Shown: positions 42,514 through 52,263, counted from the stretch's first letter. The stretch is DNA of 64,000 nucleotides from Pseudomonas sp. MM213 (GCF_020423045.1 NZ_CP081943.1:3472001-3536000); one strand, 5' to 3'. Numbers and translations: made by a program. Notes: generated by a model from the letters alone, not told the origin.

Positions 42514-43479
42514 ATGACGAACTCTCGCCGCGCCGTTTTCCTCGACCATCCCTCGCTGGACCTCGGTGATCTCGACCTCAGTCCATTGCGCGCCTGCTTC
42601 GATGATTTGCAACTGTTTGCGCAGACCATGCAGGATCAAGTGATCGAACGCCTCAAGGGCGCCACCGTCGCCATCAGCAACAAAATCCTGATCGACGCCG
42701 CCGCCATCGCCGCCAGCCCCGAGCTGAAGCTGATCCTGATCACCGCCACCGGCACCAATAACGTCGATCTCACCGCCGCCCGCGCCCATGGCGTGACCGT
42801 CTGCAACTGTCAGGGTTACGGCACGCCATCGGTGGCGCAGCACACGATCATGCTGTTGCTGAACCTGGCGACGCGCCTCGCCGATTATCAGAAAGCCGTC
42901 GGTGAAGGTCGCTGGCAACAGGCGAAACAGTTCTGCCTGCTGGACTACCCGATCGTCGAACTGGAAGGCAAAACCCTCGGCTTGCTCGGTCATGGCGAAC
43001 TGGGCGGCGCGGTCGCACGACTGGCCGAAGCCTTCGGCATGCGCGTGCTGCTTGGGCAGATTCCGGGGCGCCCCGCCCGACCGGACCGTTTGCCGCTGGA
43101 TGAACTGCTGCCGCAAATCGACGCGCTGACGTTGCACTGCCCGCTCAACGAACACACTCGCCACTTCATCGGTGCCCGCGAACTCGCCTCGATGAAACCC
43201 GGCGCTTTTGTGGTGAACACCGCCCGTGGCAGCCTGATTGATGAACAGGCGCTGGCCGACGCCTTGCGTAGCGGCCACCTCGGCGGTGCGGCCACCGACG
43301 TGTTGAGCGTCGAACCGCCGAGCGCCGGCAACCCGTTGCTCGCCGCCGACATTCCACGCCTGATCGTTACGCCGCACAACGCCTGGGGCAGTCGCGAGGC
43401 GCGGCAGCGGATCGTTGGCCAATTGACCGAAAACGCGCAGGGATACTTCAGCGGTAAGGCGCTGCGGGTCGTCAGTTGA
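42514..43479 (+). CDS. D-2-hydroxyacid dehydrogenase (glycerate/hydroxypyruvate type)
   Basis: An NAD(P)-dependent reductase of 2-keto acids, 321 aa. The nucleotide-binding domain has [21 protein letters not shown]. Active-site residues are seen as Arg in [18 protein letters not shown], Glu in the [15 protein letters not shown] segment, and His in [15 protein letters not shown]. Closest familiar type is glycerate dehydrogenase HprA, but substrate is not certain. A TTG directly before the ATG is also open; ATG is preferred for its spacing from AAAGG. Confidence 0.9.
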   Translation: MTNSRRAVFLDHPSLDLGDLDLSPLRACFDDLQLFAQTMQDQVIERLKGATVAISNKILIDAAAIAASPELKLILITATGTNNVDLTAARAHGVTVCNCQGYGTPSVAQHTIMLLLNLATRLADYQKAVGEGRWQQAKQFCLLDYPIVELEGKTLGLLGHGELGGAVARLAEAFGMRVLLGQIPGRPARPDRLPLDELLPQIDALTLHCPLNEHTRHFIGARELASMKPGAFVVNTARGSLIDEQALADALRSGHLGGAATDVLSVEPPSAGNPLLAADIPRLIVTPHNAWGSREARQRIVGQLTENAQGYFSGKALRVVS

Positions 43480-43511
43480 TAAACTGCGGCACTTTTTTCA
43501 AGGAGCAGAGT

Positions 43512-44510
43512 ATGGATCCGCGCAGTGAAGTACTGCTTCGTCAGGCCGAGTTATTCCAGGGTTCAGTGCTGTTGGCCGGCTTGCCCGCCGATGATTTGCT
43601 CGGGCGCCTGCCCGACGCCCACGGCTGGTGCTGGCACGCCGGCGATCAGGCCGCGCTGGATGCCCGCTTCACCGAGCGCAGCCATTTTGGCGTGACTGCG
43701 CCCGAGCGCGAATTCGACACCGCCGTGGTGTTTCTGCCCAAATCCAAGGACCTCACCGATTACATCCTCAACGCCCTCGCCTCTCGCCTGGCCGGACGCG
43801 AGTTGTACCTGGTGGGTGAAAAACGCAGCGGCATCGAAGGCGCGGCCAAACAACTGAACCCGTTTGGCAAACCGCGCAAGCTCGACAGTGCGCGTCATTG
43901 CCAGCTGTGGCTGGTCACCGTGGCCGATGCGCCGCAAGCCAAATCCCTGGAAAGCCTGGCCCAGACCTACGAGTTGCCGCTGGCCGAAGGTCCACTGAAA
44001 GTCATCAGCCTGCCGGGCGTGTTCAGCCACGGTCGACTGGATCGCGGCAGCGCGTTGTTGCTGGAGCACCTGGACAAATTGCCAAGCGGCCATTTGCTGG
44101 ACTTCGGTTGCGGCGCCGGTGTTTTGGGCGCGGCGGTCAAGCGTCGTTATCCGCACAATCAGGTCACGCTGCTCGACGTGGATGCGTTTGCCGCCGCCAG
44201 CAGTCGCTTGACCCTGGCTGCCAATGGTCTGGAAGCGGACGTCATAACCGGTGACGGAATCGATGCCGCACCGATGGGTTTGAGTGCGATTCTGAGCAAC
44301 CCGCCGTTCCATGTCGGCGTGCACACCGATTACTTCGCCACCGAGAACTTGCTGCGAAAAGCCGCCAAACATCTGAAAAACGGTGGCGAACTGCGGCTGG
44401 TCGCGAACAGCTTCCTGAAGTACCAACCGCTGATCGAAGAGCACCTCGGCGTGTGTGCGATCAAGGCCGAAGGTCAGGGTTTCCGAATCTACCGGGCCAA
44501 ACGCGGTTAG
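43512..44510 (+). CDS. rsmC: 16S rRNA (guanine-1207-N2)-methyltransferase RsmC
   Basis: Methylates G1207 of 16S rRNA with SAM. At 332 aa it has the two-domain RsmC structure: a degenerate N-terminal methyltransferase-like domain (about 1-165) and a catalytic C-terminal domain with [16 protein letters not shown] (motif I) and [11 protein letters not shown] (NPPF catalytic motif). The [11 protein letters not shown] start follows AAGGAGCA; an earlier in-frame codon overlaps the hydroxyacid dehydrogenase stop. Confidence 0.94.
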   Translation: MDPRSEVLLRQAELFQGSVLLAGLPADDLLGRLPDAHGWCWHAGDQAALDARFTERSHFGVTAPEREFDTAVVFLPKSKDLTDYILNALASRLAGRELYLVGEKRSGIEGAAKQLNPFGKPRKLDSARHCQLWLVTVADAPQAKSLESLAQTYELPLAEGPLKVISLPGVFSHGRLDRGSALLLEHLDKLPSGHLLDFGCGAGVLGAAVKRRYPHNQVTLLDVDAFAAASSRLTLAANGLEADVITGDGIDAAPMGLSAILSNPPFHVGVHTDYFATENLLRKAAKHLKNGGELRLVANSFLKYQPLIEEHLGVCAIKAEGQGFRIYRAKRG

Positions 44511-44549
44511 CAATTTGTACTTGCCCTATCGGATTTGCCTAGGCAGAAT

Positions 44550-44757
44550 CCGCTCCGTCCTAGGGGAGTAGTCTCCCACGAGCGCCATGCTCGTCCGGCA
44601 TACGTCAACATACTTGGTCCTCAGACCATGGCGTATGCGACCCAAGCGTCCGCATCAGACGGATCGCCAGGGTTTGACAAGACCTATGACACGAACACCT
44701 TACCCGGGGCGGGAAGGCTGTACGTGTCATAGCCGTGTCGACCCGCCCCTTAGGAAA
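44550..44757 (+). promoter_or_regulatory. yybP-ykoY family manganese riboswitch
   Basis: The 250-bp leader carries the family signature CTAGGGGAGTAG at the 5' side, paired stems such as TATGACACG (44685-44693) with CGTGTCATA (44723-44731), and a CTTACCCGGGGCGGGAAGG segment. GGGGCGGG (44706-44713) can pair with CCCGCCCC (44742-44749), which ends just before the AGGA ribosome site of the exporter gene, so control of translation start is plausible. Known members sense Mn(II) and often precede UPF0016/Gdt1 exporters, as here. Ends are approximate. Confidence 0.85.
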
Positions 44758-44763
44758 ACCCTG

Positions 44764-45348
44764 ATGCTGGATTCACTTCTCGTTCCCACCGCAATCGTTG
44801 CCTTGGCCGAAATCGGCGACAAGACGCAACTGCTCGCGCTCATCCTTGCTGCCCGCTTTCGCAAACCGTGGCCAATCATCGCCGGCATCGTCGCCGCCAC
44901 CCTGGCCAACCACGCGGCAGCCGGTGCGGTAGGTGCCTGGGTCGGCAGTTTCTTCTCCGATGCGGTGTTGCACTGGATCCTCGCCGCGAGCTTCGCTGCG
45001 ACGGCATTGTGGACACTGGTGCCGGACAAGATGGATGACGATGAAGCCAGCACCGCCCGCAAATTCGGGCCGTTCCTGACAACATTGATCGCGTTCTTCC
45101 TCGCGGAAATCGGTGACAAGACCCAGATCGCGACCGTGATGCTGGCCGCGCAATACCCGGAACTGTGGCTGGTGATTATCGGCACCACCCTGGGCATGTT
45201 GATTGCCAACGTGCCGGTGGTTTTGGCGGGTAACTTTGCGGCGGACAAATTGCCATTGACCCTGATTCGTCGACTGGCGGCGTCGGCGTTCTTCGTCCTG
45301 GCGATTGTCGCGGTGTACAAGGCGATGCAGAGCAGTGGGTGGGTTTGA
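44764..45348 (+). CDS. UPF0016/Gdt1 family manganese exporter
   Basis: An inner-membrane cation exporter of 194 aa built from two homologous halves, each with the family motif E-x-G-D-K-T: ALAEIGDKTQLLALIL (about 14-29) and FLAEIGDKTQIATVML (about 116-131). About six membrane helices. Bacterial members (MneA type) pump Mn(II) out. The upstream yybP-ykoY riboswitch supports the same substrate. ATG start with AGGA eight bases upstream. Confidence 0.93.
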   Translation: MLDSLLVPTAIVALAEIGDKTQLLALILAARFRKPWPIIAGIVAATLANHAAAGAVGAWVGSFFSDAVLHWILAASFAATALWTLVPDKMDDDEASTARKFGPFLTTLIAFFLAEIGDKTQIATVMLAAQYPELWLVIIGTTLGMLIANVPVVLAGNFAADKLPLTLIRRLAASAFFVLAIVAVYKAMQSSGWV

Positions 45349-45378
45349 CGTCGTAGGTCGTTAGACCGCGTTATCGTT

Positions 45379-45445
45379 CATCGCGAGCAGGCTCGCTCCC
45401 ACATTGGAATGCAATCACCTGTGGGAGCGAGCCTGCTCGCGATGA
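45379..45445. repeat. REP-like palindrome, GTGGGAGC type
   Basis: CATCGCGAGCAGGCTCGCTCCCACA is matched exactly by TGTGGGAGCGAGCCTGCTCGCGATG, giving 24-25-bp arms around a short loop. It sits between convergent genes. Confidence 0.9.
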
Positions 45446-45470
45446 GGCCCGAGGCTTCAAAACATAACTA

Positions 45471-46289
45471 TCAGGACTTCCGCGCGTTCTCGTACAACGG
45501 CATCACCTTCGGAATCGCCGCCTGCAACGACGCAATCCGACTGGACGACGCCGGGTGAGTGCTCATGAACTCCGGTGGCGAACCTTCCGAGGCCTTGCTC
45601 ATCTTGTTCCACAGGGTGATTGCGGCGTTCGGGTTGTAACCGGCGCGGGCCGCCAGTTCCAGGCCGATCAGGTCCGCTTCGTTTTCATTGGCGCGACTGT
45701 TGGGCAGCGTCATGCCGTAGTTGGCCACGGTGTCCGCCAGGGCCAAACTGTCCTGACCCAGACCGAGCAAGGCGCCCGCGCCCTGCTTGGCCATTTCGAT
45801 ACCGTACGCCTTGGACATCGCTTCACGACCGTGCTCACGCAGGGCGTGGGCGATTTCATGGCCCATGATCGCGGCGATTTCATCGTCGGTCAGTTGCAGG
45901 CTGTCGATCAGCCCGGTGTAGAAAATGATCTTGCCGCCAGGCCCGCAGTTGGCGTTGAGCTCGTCACTCTTGATCAGGTTGACTTCCCATTTCCACTGGG
46001 CCGAATCCGGACGGAAAATCGGCGCCTGGGCGATCAGCCGATCAGCGATCACCTGGATGCGCTTGGCATCGTTGCTGGTCTTGTCCAGCACACCTTTGTT
46101 GGTCGCCTCGCCAACGGTCTTTTGATAAGACTGGGCGTACATCTGGTTGACCTCGTCCGAGGACAACATGCTGAACATGTACTGCTTGCGCTCCACGCCC
46201 ACGGCTCCGCCGCTGGTGGTGTTGACCGACTGACAACCCGCGAGCAGCAGACCCGCGCTCAGAGCACACAAAACCAATCGCTTGTTCAT
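45471..46289 (-). CDS. M48-family metalloprotease lipoprotein (LoiP/YggG-like)
   Basis: At 272 aa it has a lipoprotein signal ending LLLAGC (Cys about 18) and the zinc-protease motif HEIAHAL (HExxH) followed by the third ligand region [23 protein letters not shown]. Homologues include LoiP and the C-terminal region of BepA, which act in outer-membrane protein quality control. Start [11 protein letters not shown] is set by the signal peptide; 44 upstream in-frame codons look spurious. Confidence 0.92.
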   Translation of the reverse strand: MNKRLVLCALSAGLLLAGCQSVNTTSGGAVGVERKQYMFSMLSSDEVNQMYAQSYQKTVGEATNKGVLDKTSNDAKRIQVIADRLIAQAPIFRPDSAQWKWEVNLIKSDELNANCGPGGKIIFYTGLIDSLQLTDDEIAAIMGHEIAHALREHGREAMSKAYGIEMAKQGAGALLGLGQDSLALADTVANYGMTLPNSRANENEADLIGLELAARAGYNPNAAITLWNKMSKASEGSPPEFMSTHPASSSRIASLQAAIPKVMPLYENARKS

Positions 46290-46563
46290 CACAAAACTCC
46301 CTCGAAACATGCCGCGTATCCTAGGCGTCGATTTGTATCGGCGCCAGATACAACAGACATACAGACGTGGATTTCGGACAAAGCTCTCATCAACAGTAGG
46401 AAAAAATTCACATACCGCCACCCGCCACGGCCAGTCACGGCCGGCAATGATTCAATTGCGACATCGACGGCTCCAAAACAGCCATTTCGTCGCACCTCAC
46501 TCATGGCCCTCGAGCCCCCTGCCGATACAGCACCGCAGAAGTCCTCTTGCGTGCGGAGCACCC

Positions 46564-48705
46564 ATGAAATTCAAGTCCATCCAGTTTTCCGTGGCGGCCC
46601 TCGCTGGCGCCATCGTATTAAGTGTCGTGGCAGCCCTGGTGCTGTACGCGCTGTTTTCCGGCGCACGGACGCAAGACATGGTTCAGGATCGGACCCAGGC
46701 GCAATTCGAGCAAGTCATCGAACAACGCCTGACGTCCCTGGCGCAAACCCAGGTCAGCCAGATCCAGCGTGAACTCGAAGCGCCGCTGCTGATTGCCGGC
46801 GGACTGGTGCGGGTCAACGCCCTGATCGGCACGCCAGGCGCCGATGGCCAGCCGCAACTGAACCTGAGCCGCGAGCAATTGATCAGCCTGATCAAGGAAA
46901 ACGTCGCCAAAAACCCGAAGATTCTCGGTACCTACATCGGTTGGGAAAAAAACGCCCTCGACCACAACGACGCAGCCTACGTCGACACCAAGGTCGTCGG
47001 CATCGACGCCAGCAACGGGCGCTTCCTGCCGTGGTGGTTCCGCAACGAAGACGGCAGCCTGGGCCTGGACAAACTGGTGGACGTCGACGACCAGAAAACC
47101 CTGTCTACCGGCGTGCGCGCCAGCGAGTACTACCTGTGCTCGAAAGAAACCAAGAAATCCTGCGTGATCGATCCGGCGCCCTACAAGGTCGGCGACAAAA
47201 TCGTCATGCTCGCGTCCTTTATTGAACCGATCATGCTCAACGGTGCGTTCCAGGGCATCGTCGGCGCCGACCTCTCGGTGAACTTCATCCAGGAAATGCT
47301 CCTGGGCGCGAACCAGAAGTTGTACAACGGCTCGGGCGTCATGGCGCTGATCGGCGGTAATGGCCGGATCGTTGCCTACACCAAGGACCCGAGCAAATTC
47401 GGCGAGAAGGTCAGTGACATCCTCGACAGCCAGCAGATCGCCAACATGGCCAATCTGAAGCGCGGCGAAGTCACCTACACCGTCGACAAGGCCCAGGGCC
47501 GGATCGAGTTGTACCTGCCCTTCGGCATCGGCCAGACCGACGCTCGCTGGACGCTGATGCTGCAACTGCCGCTGAACGCGGTGATGGCCGACCTGCAAAA
47601 ACTCCAGGCCGACCTGAACACCCAGCGCAAATCCGACACCTTCGGCATGGCCATGGTCGGTCTGCTGATCGCCGGCGTCGGCTTGCTGGTGATCTGGCTG
47701 GTGGGCCACGGCATTGCTCGCCCGCTGAAACAAATGGTGGCCATGCTCGACGACATTGCCAAAGGTGAAGGCGACCTGACGCGCCGCCTGACCAGTGATC
47801 GCGCCGACGAACTGGGCTCGATCGCCAAAGGGTTCAACACTTTCCTCGCCAAGTTGCAGGCCATGATCACCCAAGTGGTGACGTCGGTGCAGAGCGTCAG
47901 CGATTCGTCGGAACACACCGCTGACATCGCCATCCGCACCAACATTGGCGTGCAGAAACAAATGGTCGAGATCGACCAGGTCGCCACGGCGGTGCATGAA
48001 ATGACCGCTACCGCCCAGGACGTGGCGCGCAACGCGACCCAGGCGGCGCAAGCGGCCAGCCATGCGGATCAGGCGGCCTCTCAGGGCAAACAGATCGTGC
48101 GGGATACGTCGAACTCGATCGGCGTGCTGGCCGTGGAAATCGGCAAGGCTGTCGGCGTGGTGCAAAACCTGGCCAAGGACAGCGAGAACATCAACGCGAT
48201 CCTCACCGCCATTCGCGGCATCGCCGAGCAGACCAACCTGCTGGCCTTGAACGCCGCCATTGAAGCGGCACGGGCCGGCGAGCAGGGCCGTGGCTTTGCG
48301 GTGGTGGCCGATGAGGTGCGCAACCTGGCGCAGAAAACCCAGAAGGCCACCGAAGAAATCCAGACCATGATCCAGCAGCTGCAACAAGGCACGCGCGATG
48401 TGGTGCGGGTCATGGAAGACAGCCAGAACCGCACCGACGAAAGCGTGCAGCATGCGGCGAAAGCGGCCGAAGCGCTGGATGCGATCACTCAGGCGGTGTC
48501 GGTGATCAACGACATGAACACGCAGATTGCCAGCGCGGCCGAGGAACAGAGTGCGGTGGCGGATGACATCAACCGGAACGTGATCAACATTGGGCAAGTG
48601 GCCAATGAAGTGGCGGGCGGTGCGGATGAATCAAGCGCGGCGAGTGCGGGGTTGACCAAGCTGGCTGAGCAGCAGCGGCGGTTGATCAATCAGTTCAAGG
48701 TTTAA
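46564..48705 (+). CDS. Methyl-accepting chemotaxis protein with dCache sensor
   Basis: At 713 aa: cytoplasmic start, first membrane helix (about 8-32), a periplasmic double-Cache domain (about 35-370, with [16 protein letters not shown] and [16 protein letters not shown]), a second helix (about 366-388, [19 protein letters not shown]), HAMP, and a signalling domain with the conserved hairpin tip [37 protein letters not shown]. The sensor has Trp/aromatic residues (PWWF) but lacks the clear amino-acid-binding signature I know from PctA-type receptors, so the ligand is left open. A GGAG ribosome site precedes the ATG. Confidence 0.94.
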   Translation: MKFKSIQFSVAALAGAIVLSVVAALVLYALFSGARTQDMVQDRTQAQFEQVIEQRLTSLAQTQVSQIQRELEAPLLIAGGLVRVNALIGTPGADGQPQLNLSREQLISLIKENVAKNPKILGTYIGWEKNALDHNDAAYVDTKVVGIDASNGRFLPWWFRNEDGSLGLDKLVDVDDQKTLSTGVRASEYYLCSKETKKSCVIDPAPYKVGDKIVMLASFIEPIMLNGAFQGIVGADLSVNFIQEMLLGANQKLYNGSGVMALIGGNGRIVAYTKDPSKFGEKVSDILDSQQIANMANLKRGEVTYTVDKAQGRIELYLPFGIGQTDARWTLMLQLPLNAVMADLQKLQADLNTQRKSDTFGMAMVGLLIAGVGLLVIWLVGHGIARPLKQMVAMLDDIAKGEGDLTRRLTSDRADELGSIAKGFNTFLAKLQAMITQVVTSVQSVSDSSEHTADIAIRTNIGVQKQMVEIDQVATAVHEMTATAQDVARNATQAAQAASHADQAASQGKQIVRDTSNSIGVLAVEIGKAVGVVQNLAKDSENINAILTAIRGIAEQTNLLALNAAIEAARAGEQGRGFAVVADEVRNLAQKTQKATEEIQTMIQQLQQGTRDVVRVMEDSQNRTDESVQHAAKAAEALDAITQAVSVINDMNTQIASAAEEQSAVADDINRNVINIGQVANEVAGGADESSAASAGLTKLAEQQRRLINQFKV

Positions 48706-48737
48706 GGATTGCCGGAAGGTCCTGCGGACCTTATCGT

Positions 48738-48843
48738 CGGAACGCCGCCCGGAGCCGGCTCGCTCCCACAGTTGATCTTCAGTGAACACAAAATTTGTGT
48801 ACCACACAGATCTCCTGTGGGAGCGAGCCTGCTCGCGATGGGG
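48738..48843. repeat. REP-like palindrome, GTGGGAGC type
   Basis: GGCTCGCTCCCACA and TGTGGGAGCGAGCC pair around about 50 bp that includes its own small ACACAAATTTGTGT-like palindrome. It lies between convergent MCP and SRAP genes. Confidence 0.8.
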
Positions 48844-48860
48844 CCAGCCCAGACAACGCA

Positions 48861-49484
48861 TCAACCGGGGGTCAAACACTCCGGCCCATTCAACTTCGGA
48901 TCATTCACCAGATTCGCCAACACCCGCTCGCGCAACACCGCGGGTTCACTGGCCAGTAATCCCTGCAGCACATGCAACGGCGTCTCGGGATCGAGCCACG
49001 CCTTCTGCCCCGCCGCATCCAGGATCAACGGCCGACGCTGACTCGCCGCCGGTTGCGTGATCACGGCCGTGCTCAGCCACACCTGTTCCTGCACCGGATA
49101 CGCCTCCCAGATCGCCGCGAAAAACAGCGTCGAGCCCTCCCCCGGCGTCAGCCAATACGGGCGCTTGCGCGTCGTGCCACGCCATTCGTAAAAACCGTTG
49201 GCCGGCAACAGGCAGCGGCGCTCGCGCAGGGCCTGGCGAAACATCGGTTGCTCGGCCACGGTTTCGGCGCGGGCATGGGCCGGCGTGCGGGACAGATCGG
49301 TGAGCCACGGCGGCGTCAACCCCCAGCGGGCGCGGGCCAATTCACGCTCGCCGTCGGCGCCGGCACGCAGCATCAACACCGAATCATTAGGGGAAATATT
49401 CCACTGGGCCTGCTGATCGGCGGGAAAGCCAGGCAGGGCCGCGAAGGCGGGATTCCAGCGAAACAGGGCATAACGTCCACACAT
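48861..49484 (-). CDS. SRAP (YedK/HMCES) family protein with altered active site
   Basis: SRAP proteins form a covalent DNA link with abasic sites through Cys2. At 207 aa it keeps the N-terminal MCGRY, NISPND and the Glu in GFYEWRG. By alignment with E. coli YedK from memory, the usual Asn (INARVETA) is His here (AHARAETV), and the catalytic His of the IHxRRP segment is Ser (SQRRPLIL). So Cys2 and Glu remain but the Asn and His positions differ. This may be a distinct subfamily with a moved His, or a weakened enzyme. Confidence 0.9.
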   Translation of the reverse strand: MCGRYALFRWNPAFAALPGFPADQQAQWNISPNDSVLMLRAGADGERELARARWGLTPPWLTDLSRTPAHARAETVAEQPMFRQALRERRCLLPANGFYEWRGTTRKRPYWLTPGEGSTLFFAAIWEAYPVQEQVWLSTAVITQPAASQRRPLILDAAGQKAWLDPETPLHVLQGLLASEPAVLRERVLANLVNDPKLNGPECLTPG

Positions 49485-49519
49485 GGGGCAACACGACTCT
49501 TGATCAAACGAACGTCAGC

Positions 49520-49780
49520 CTAACAGACCAGCGTGCCGGGAAAGCTTTCCGGTTCATCGCCGGGCATCGGCAGCGCGGCATTGTACGCGGTGATCAACTC
49601 CCGGGCGTATTCGGCCTGGTCGTTATCCACCGACAAGCCCAGCAGGCCGAAGATCGGCAATTCGCCGGTGCCGCCGAGCAAATCGCGGCCGACCAGATGC
49701 GCCTCGACGCCCTCGCTGGCCAACATGCTTTGCAGCAACTCGCCTTCCATCAGGTTTTCCGGTTCGTAGATTCGCTGCAT
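49520..49780 (-). CDS. DUF2007-type small protein
   Basis: At 86 aa it begins MQRIYEPENLMEGELLQSMLASEGVEAHLVG and has GGTGELPIFGLLGLSVDNDQAEYARELI, the pattern of the DUF2007 putative signal-transducing family (PII-like ferredoxin-fold). Function unknown. It begins 8 bp after the CPXCG protein gene on the same strand, so the two form a small operon. Confidence 0.85.
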   Translation of the reverse strand: MQRIYEPENLMEGELLQSMLASEGVEAHLVGRDLLGGTGELPIFGLLGLSVDNDQAEYARELITAYNAALPMPGDEPESFPGTLVC

Positions 49781-49788
49781 GGATGCCC

Positions 49789-49971
49789 TCACTCGTTCTC
49801 GCTGAACACTTCGAGATGCCACTCCTCTCCATGAACCTGCAACACAAACGTAATTGGCCGACAACACACCTGACAGTCCTCGATATAGGTCTGATCACCC
49901 GCCGACAAATCCACAGTCGTCTCGACCTCTTCACCACAATACGGACATTCATACTCTGCAGTTTCCAGCAT
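49789..49971 (-). CDS. CPXCG-motif cysteine-rich protein
   Basis: A 60-aa protein with a zinc-ribbon-like pattern: CPYCGEE near the N-terminus and CQVCCRPI about 20 residues later. The remainder is acidic (ending EVFSENE). The family is widespread in gammaproteobacteria with no assigned function. First of a two-gene unit with the DUF2007 gene and divergent from the acyltransferase gene across 139 bp. Confidence 0.88.
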   Translation of the reverse strand: MLETAEYECPYCGEEVETTVDLSAGDQTYIEDCQVCCRPITFVLQVHGEEWHLEVFSENE

Positions 49972-50110
49972 CGCGGTCTCCCAAGTGACTTGTGCGTATA
50001 ATCGCCGGTCTATTTGCAGGGCTATTTTTGTCTGGCTAACTTTTCAGACCGTGCCCCGTTGGTTTTCGATCAAAACCTTTACTTACCCTAGCCGTTTCTA
50101 ACAAGAGAGC

Positions 50111-51277
50111 ATGATGGGCGAATTCGATGCCATCCGACCTTACGACGACAGCGAAGTCCCAGCAGTGCTGGCACGCTTGCTCGGCGACAAGGCGTTTCTA
50201 GATATCCTCACCCACTTCCGCTTCCCGCGTTTTGCCGGTGCCTTCGGCTGGATGCTCAAACCTCTTATAGCTCATCGGCTGCGCCGTGAGTTCGCCGGCA
50301 TCGATTCGGTGGCCACGCTGCAGGACAAAGTCGAGTATTACGTCGACCACACCATCGAGCGCGCCACGGACGGTGTCACGTACACCGGCGTCGAGCAATT
50401 CAAGTCCGGCAGCGCCTACCTGTTCATCGCCAACCACCGCGACATCGTGATGGACCCGGCCTTCGTCAACTATGCCGTGTACCACGCAGGCCTGCCGACG
50501 CCGCGCATCGCGATTGGCGACAACCTGCTGCAAAAGCCCTTCGTCAGCGACCTGATGCGCCTGAACAAGAGCTTCATCGTGCACCGTTCGATCACCGGTC
50601 GCCGCGAGAAAATGGCGGCTTATCAGCTGTTGTCGGCGTACATCAACCACTCGATCCGCAACGATTGCGCCTCGATCTGGATCGCGCAGGCCGAAGGCCG
50701 GGCCAAGGACGGCGACGACCGCACCGAGTCGGCGATCCTCAAGATGTTCCACATGAGCCGCAAGGACGAGCCGTTCGGCGAAGTCATCCGCTCGCTGAAC
50801 GTCACCCCGGTGTCGATCAGCTACGAATACGACCCGTGCGACCAGGCCAAGGCCCGCGAACTCTACATCCGCGCCACCACCGGCACCTACACCAAGGCGC
50901 CAGGCGAGGACGACGTGAGCATCGCCAAGGGCATTACCGGCTACAAGGGTCGAGTCCACGTGAACTTCGCCGCGCCGATCACCGAGCTGTTCGAAGACAC
51001 CAAGCAATTGGCGATCGAGATGGACAAGCAGATTCTCGGCGGCTACCGCTTGTTCCCGGTGCACTACCTGGCTTACGCGCAATGGAAGGATGCCGACCCG
51101 CAGTTGCAGGTGCCGAAAGCGTCTGATGTGTTTGCCGCCGACGAACTGGCGAAAGCCCAGGAAGAATGGCAACAGCGCCTGGACGCTTGCCCGGAAGAAC
51201 ATCGTCCGTTCCTGGTGCTGCAATACGCCACGCCGGTGCGCAATCAGTACCGCGTGAAGGCCGGGTTGCCGCTCTAG
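50111..51277 (+). CDS. PlsC-like glycerophosphate acyltransferase family protein
   Basis: At 388 aa it has the acyltransferase block I NHRDIVMDP (HxxxxD, about residue 115), the phosphate-binding segment RREKMAAYQLL and IWIAQAEGRAKDGDDRTE in the block III position (usually EGTR). No clear membrane helices, so probably peripheral. It is longer than PlsC and belongs to a group annotated as 1-acyl-sn-glycerol-3-phosphate acyltransferase-like; exact substrate unknown. Two ATG codons in a row are possible starts after AGAGAGC. Confidence 0.85.
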   Translation: MMGEFDAIRPYDDSEVPAVLARLLGDKAFLDILTHFRFPRFAGAFGWMLKPLIAHRLRREFAGIDSVATLQDKVEYYVDHTIERATDGVTYTGVEQFKSGSAYLFIANHRDIVMDPAFVNYAVYHAGLPTPRIAIGDNLLQKPFVSDLMRLNKSFIVHRSITGRREKMAAYQLLSAYINHSIRNDCASIWIAQAEGRAKDGDDRTESAILKMFHMSRKDEPFGEVIRSLNVTPVSISYEYDPCDQAKARELYIRATTGTYTKAPGEDDVSIAKGITGYKGRVHVNFAAPITELFEDTKQLAIEMDKQILGGYRLFPVHYLAYAQWKDADPQLQVPKASDVFAADELAKAQEEWQQRLDACPEEHRPFLVLQYATPVRNQYRVKAGLPL

Positions 51278-51298
51278 CAGTGGCCTGGGCACGCACTC

Positions 51299-51398
51299 TG
51301 TAGGAGCGAGCCTGCTCGCGAAAAACGTTCAGACACCGCGTTTATTCAGACTGCACGCGTTATCGTTGACGTCCATCGCGAGCAGGCTCACTCCCACA
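51299..51398. repeat. REP-like palindrome (mixed ends)
   Basis: TGTAGGAGCGAGCCTGCTCGCGA on one side and TCGCGAGCAGGCTCACTCCCACA on the other, so the two arms carry different end types. Between them is a 50-bp spacer. Confidence 0.85.
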
Positions 51399-51415
51399 TT
51401 GGTTTTACGGTGTGT

Positions 51416-51700
51416 TCAGACGCGCGTGCTGATCCATGACACCAGCAGCGCCAACCCCAGGCAGGCGAAACCGAAGCGATAGAAAAACCGGTTCATGCGC
51501 AAGGTCGCCCCATCCAGCATCAACATCGGCTCATCGATGCGACGGCTCTGGCTCCGCGCTTCGAGGCTGGCCAACGCGCGTTGTTCGCGACGACGCGTGG
51601 CGTGCAGCAGCCAGCTGCCCGGAAAGGCCAGCAGCAAGGCGAGCAGGTTGATCAATTTGGCGGGATGGGCGGTAAACAGCGTCATCAAATGCAGCGACAT
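51416..51700 (-). CDS. Small membrane protein of unknown function
   Basis: At 94 aa it has two hydrophobic segments, about 12-32 (AKLINLLALLLAFPGSWLLH) and 72-92 (FFYRFGFACLGLALLVSWI), joined by an Arg-rich, probably cytoplasmic loop. No domain recognised. The start MSLHLMTLFTAH follows GAGG at good spacing; the open frame continues 37 codons upstream into sequence without membrane character. Transcribed away from the small gene at 51884. Confidence 0.6.
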   Translation of the reverse strand: MSLHLMTLFTAHPAKLINLLALLLAFPGSWLLHATRRREQRALASLEARSQSRRIDEPMLMLDGATLRMNRFFYRFGFACLGLALLVSWISTRV

Positions 51701-51883
51701 CACGAACCTCGGACAAAACAGATGTGGCGGAAGCCAGATCGACGACCGCGGCGCGGATTCTACCGAAAGCCGTCCCTCCTGCCCGCCGCTATACGATAAA
51801 TAACTCACCATTTGGCAGATTCCTGCCCTGCGTCACGGCTTCGTCATCTGAATGCGCCAATCTCTCGCCCCACCAAAACCGAC

Positions 51884-52102
51884 ATGGACACCGTCATGCT
51901 GCACGCTGAAAACCAGGATCGCCTCTATCTCATTGCTCAAAGCGACGAACAACAAACTTTGGTCGGCAGCCTTGCCTTCAACGTTCAGGATCGTCATTGG
52001 CTGGTGTATTGCGCGCTGGGCGGGCATCAACATGCGGACCTGCCGGAGGCTGATTTGCTGACGGGCGTGAGTGTGCTGGAGTTTTACTCGCAAGCCGCCT
52101 GA
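51884..52102 (+). CDS. Small conserved-looking protein of unknown function
   Basis: About 72 aa (68 if the second ATG at 51896 is used). The sequence AENQDRLYLIAQSDEQQTLVGSLAFN followed by WLVYCALGGHQHADLPEADLL suggests a small alpha/beta protein with no signal or membrane segment. It has normal pseudomonad codon use, but no strong ribosome site before either Met. Function not recognised. Confidence 0.6.
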   Translation: MDTVMLHAENQDRLYLIAQSDEQQTLVGSLAFNVQDRHWLVYCALGGHQHADLPEADLLTGVSVLEFYSQAA

Positions 52103-52121
52103 CACCAACCCCAATGCCCTT

Positions 52122-52229
52122 TGTAGGAGCGAGGCTTGCCCGCGAAGGCGGTGTATCAGCCGACATCGATATTGAATATTCGACCGTCTTCGCGGGCAAG
52201 TCGGATCGCCGCACCGCTCGCTCCTACAG
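52122..52229. repeat. REP-like palindrome
   Basis: TTGTAGGAGCGAGGCTTGCCCGCGAAGGCGG at one end and CTTCGCGGGCAAGTCGGATC ... GCTCGCTCCTACA at the other, with an inserted segment in the second arm. Confidence 0.8.
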
Positions 52230-52263
52230 AGGGCTAGGTGAATTCGAGATATCAGCAGGCACA

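Noticed and set aside
44535..44732. 65-codon open frame inside the riboswitch
   Set aside because: The DNA is explained by the conserved RNA structure; the peptide has no support.
46521..46528. GCCGATAC before the chemoreceptor gene as a FliA (sigma28) -10 box
   Set aside because: No TAAA- or TCAAG-like -35 box at the right distance.
46618..48597. 659-codon open frame opposite the chemoreceptor gene
   Set aside because: His/Val/Asp-rich composition typical of reverse-strand shadows; the plus strand encodes a clear chemoreceptor.
49783..50001. 72-codon plus-strand frame opposite the CPXCG gene
   Set aside because: The minus strand encodes a protein with a recognisable Cys pattern; the plus frame lacks a ribosome site and motif.
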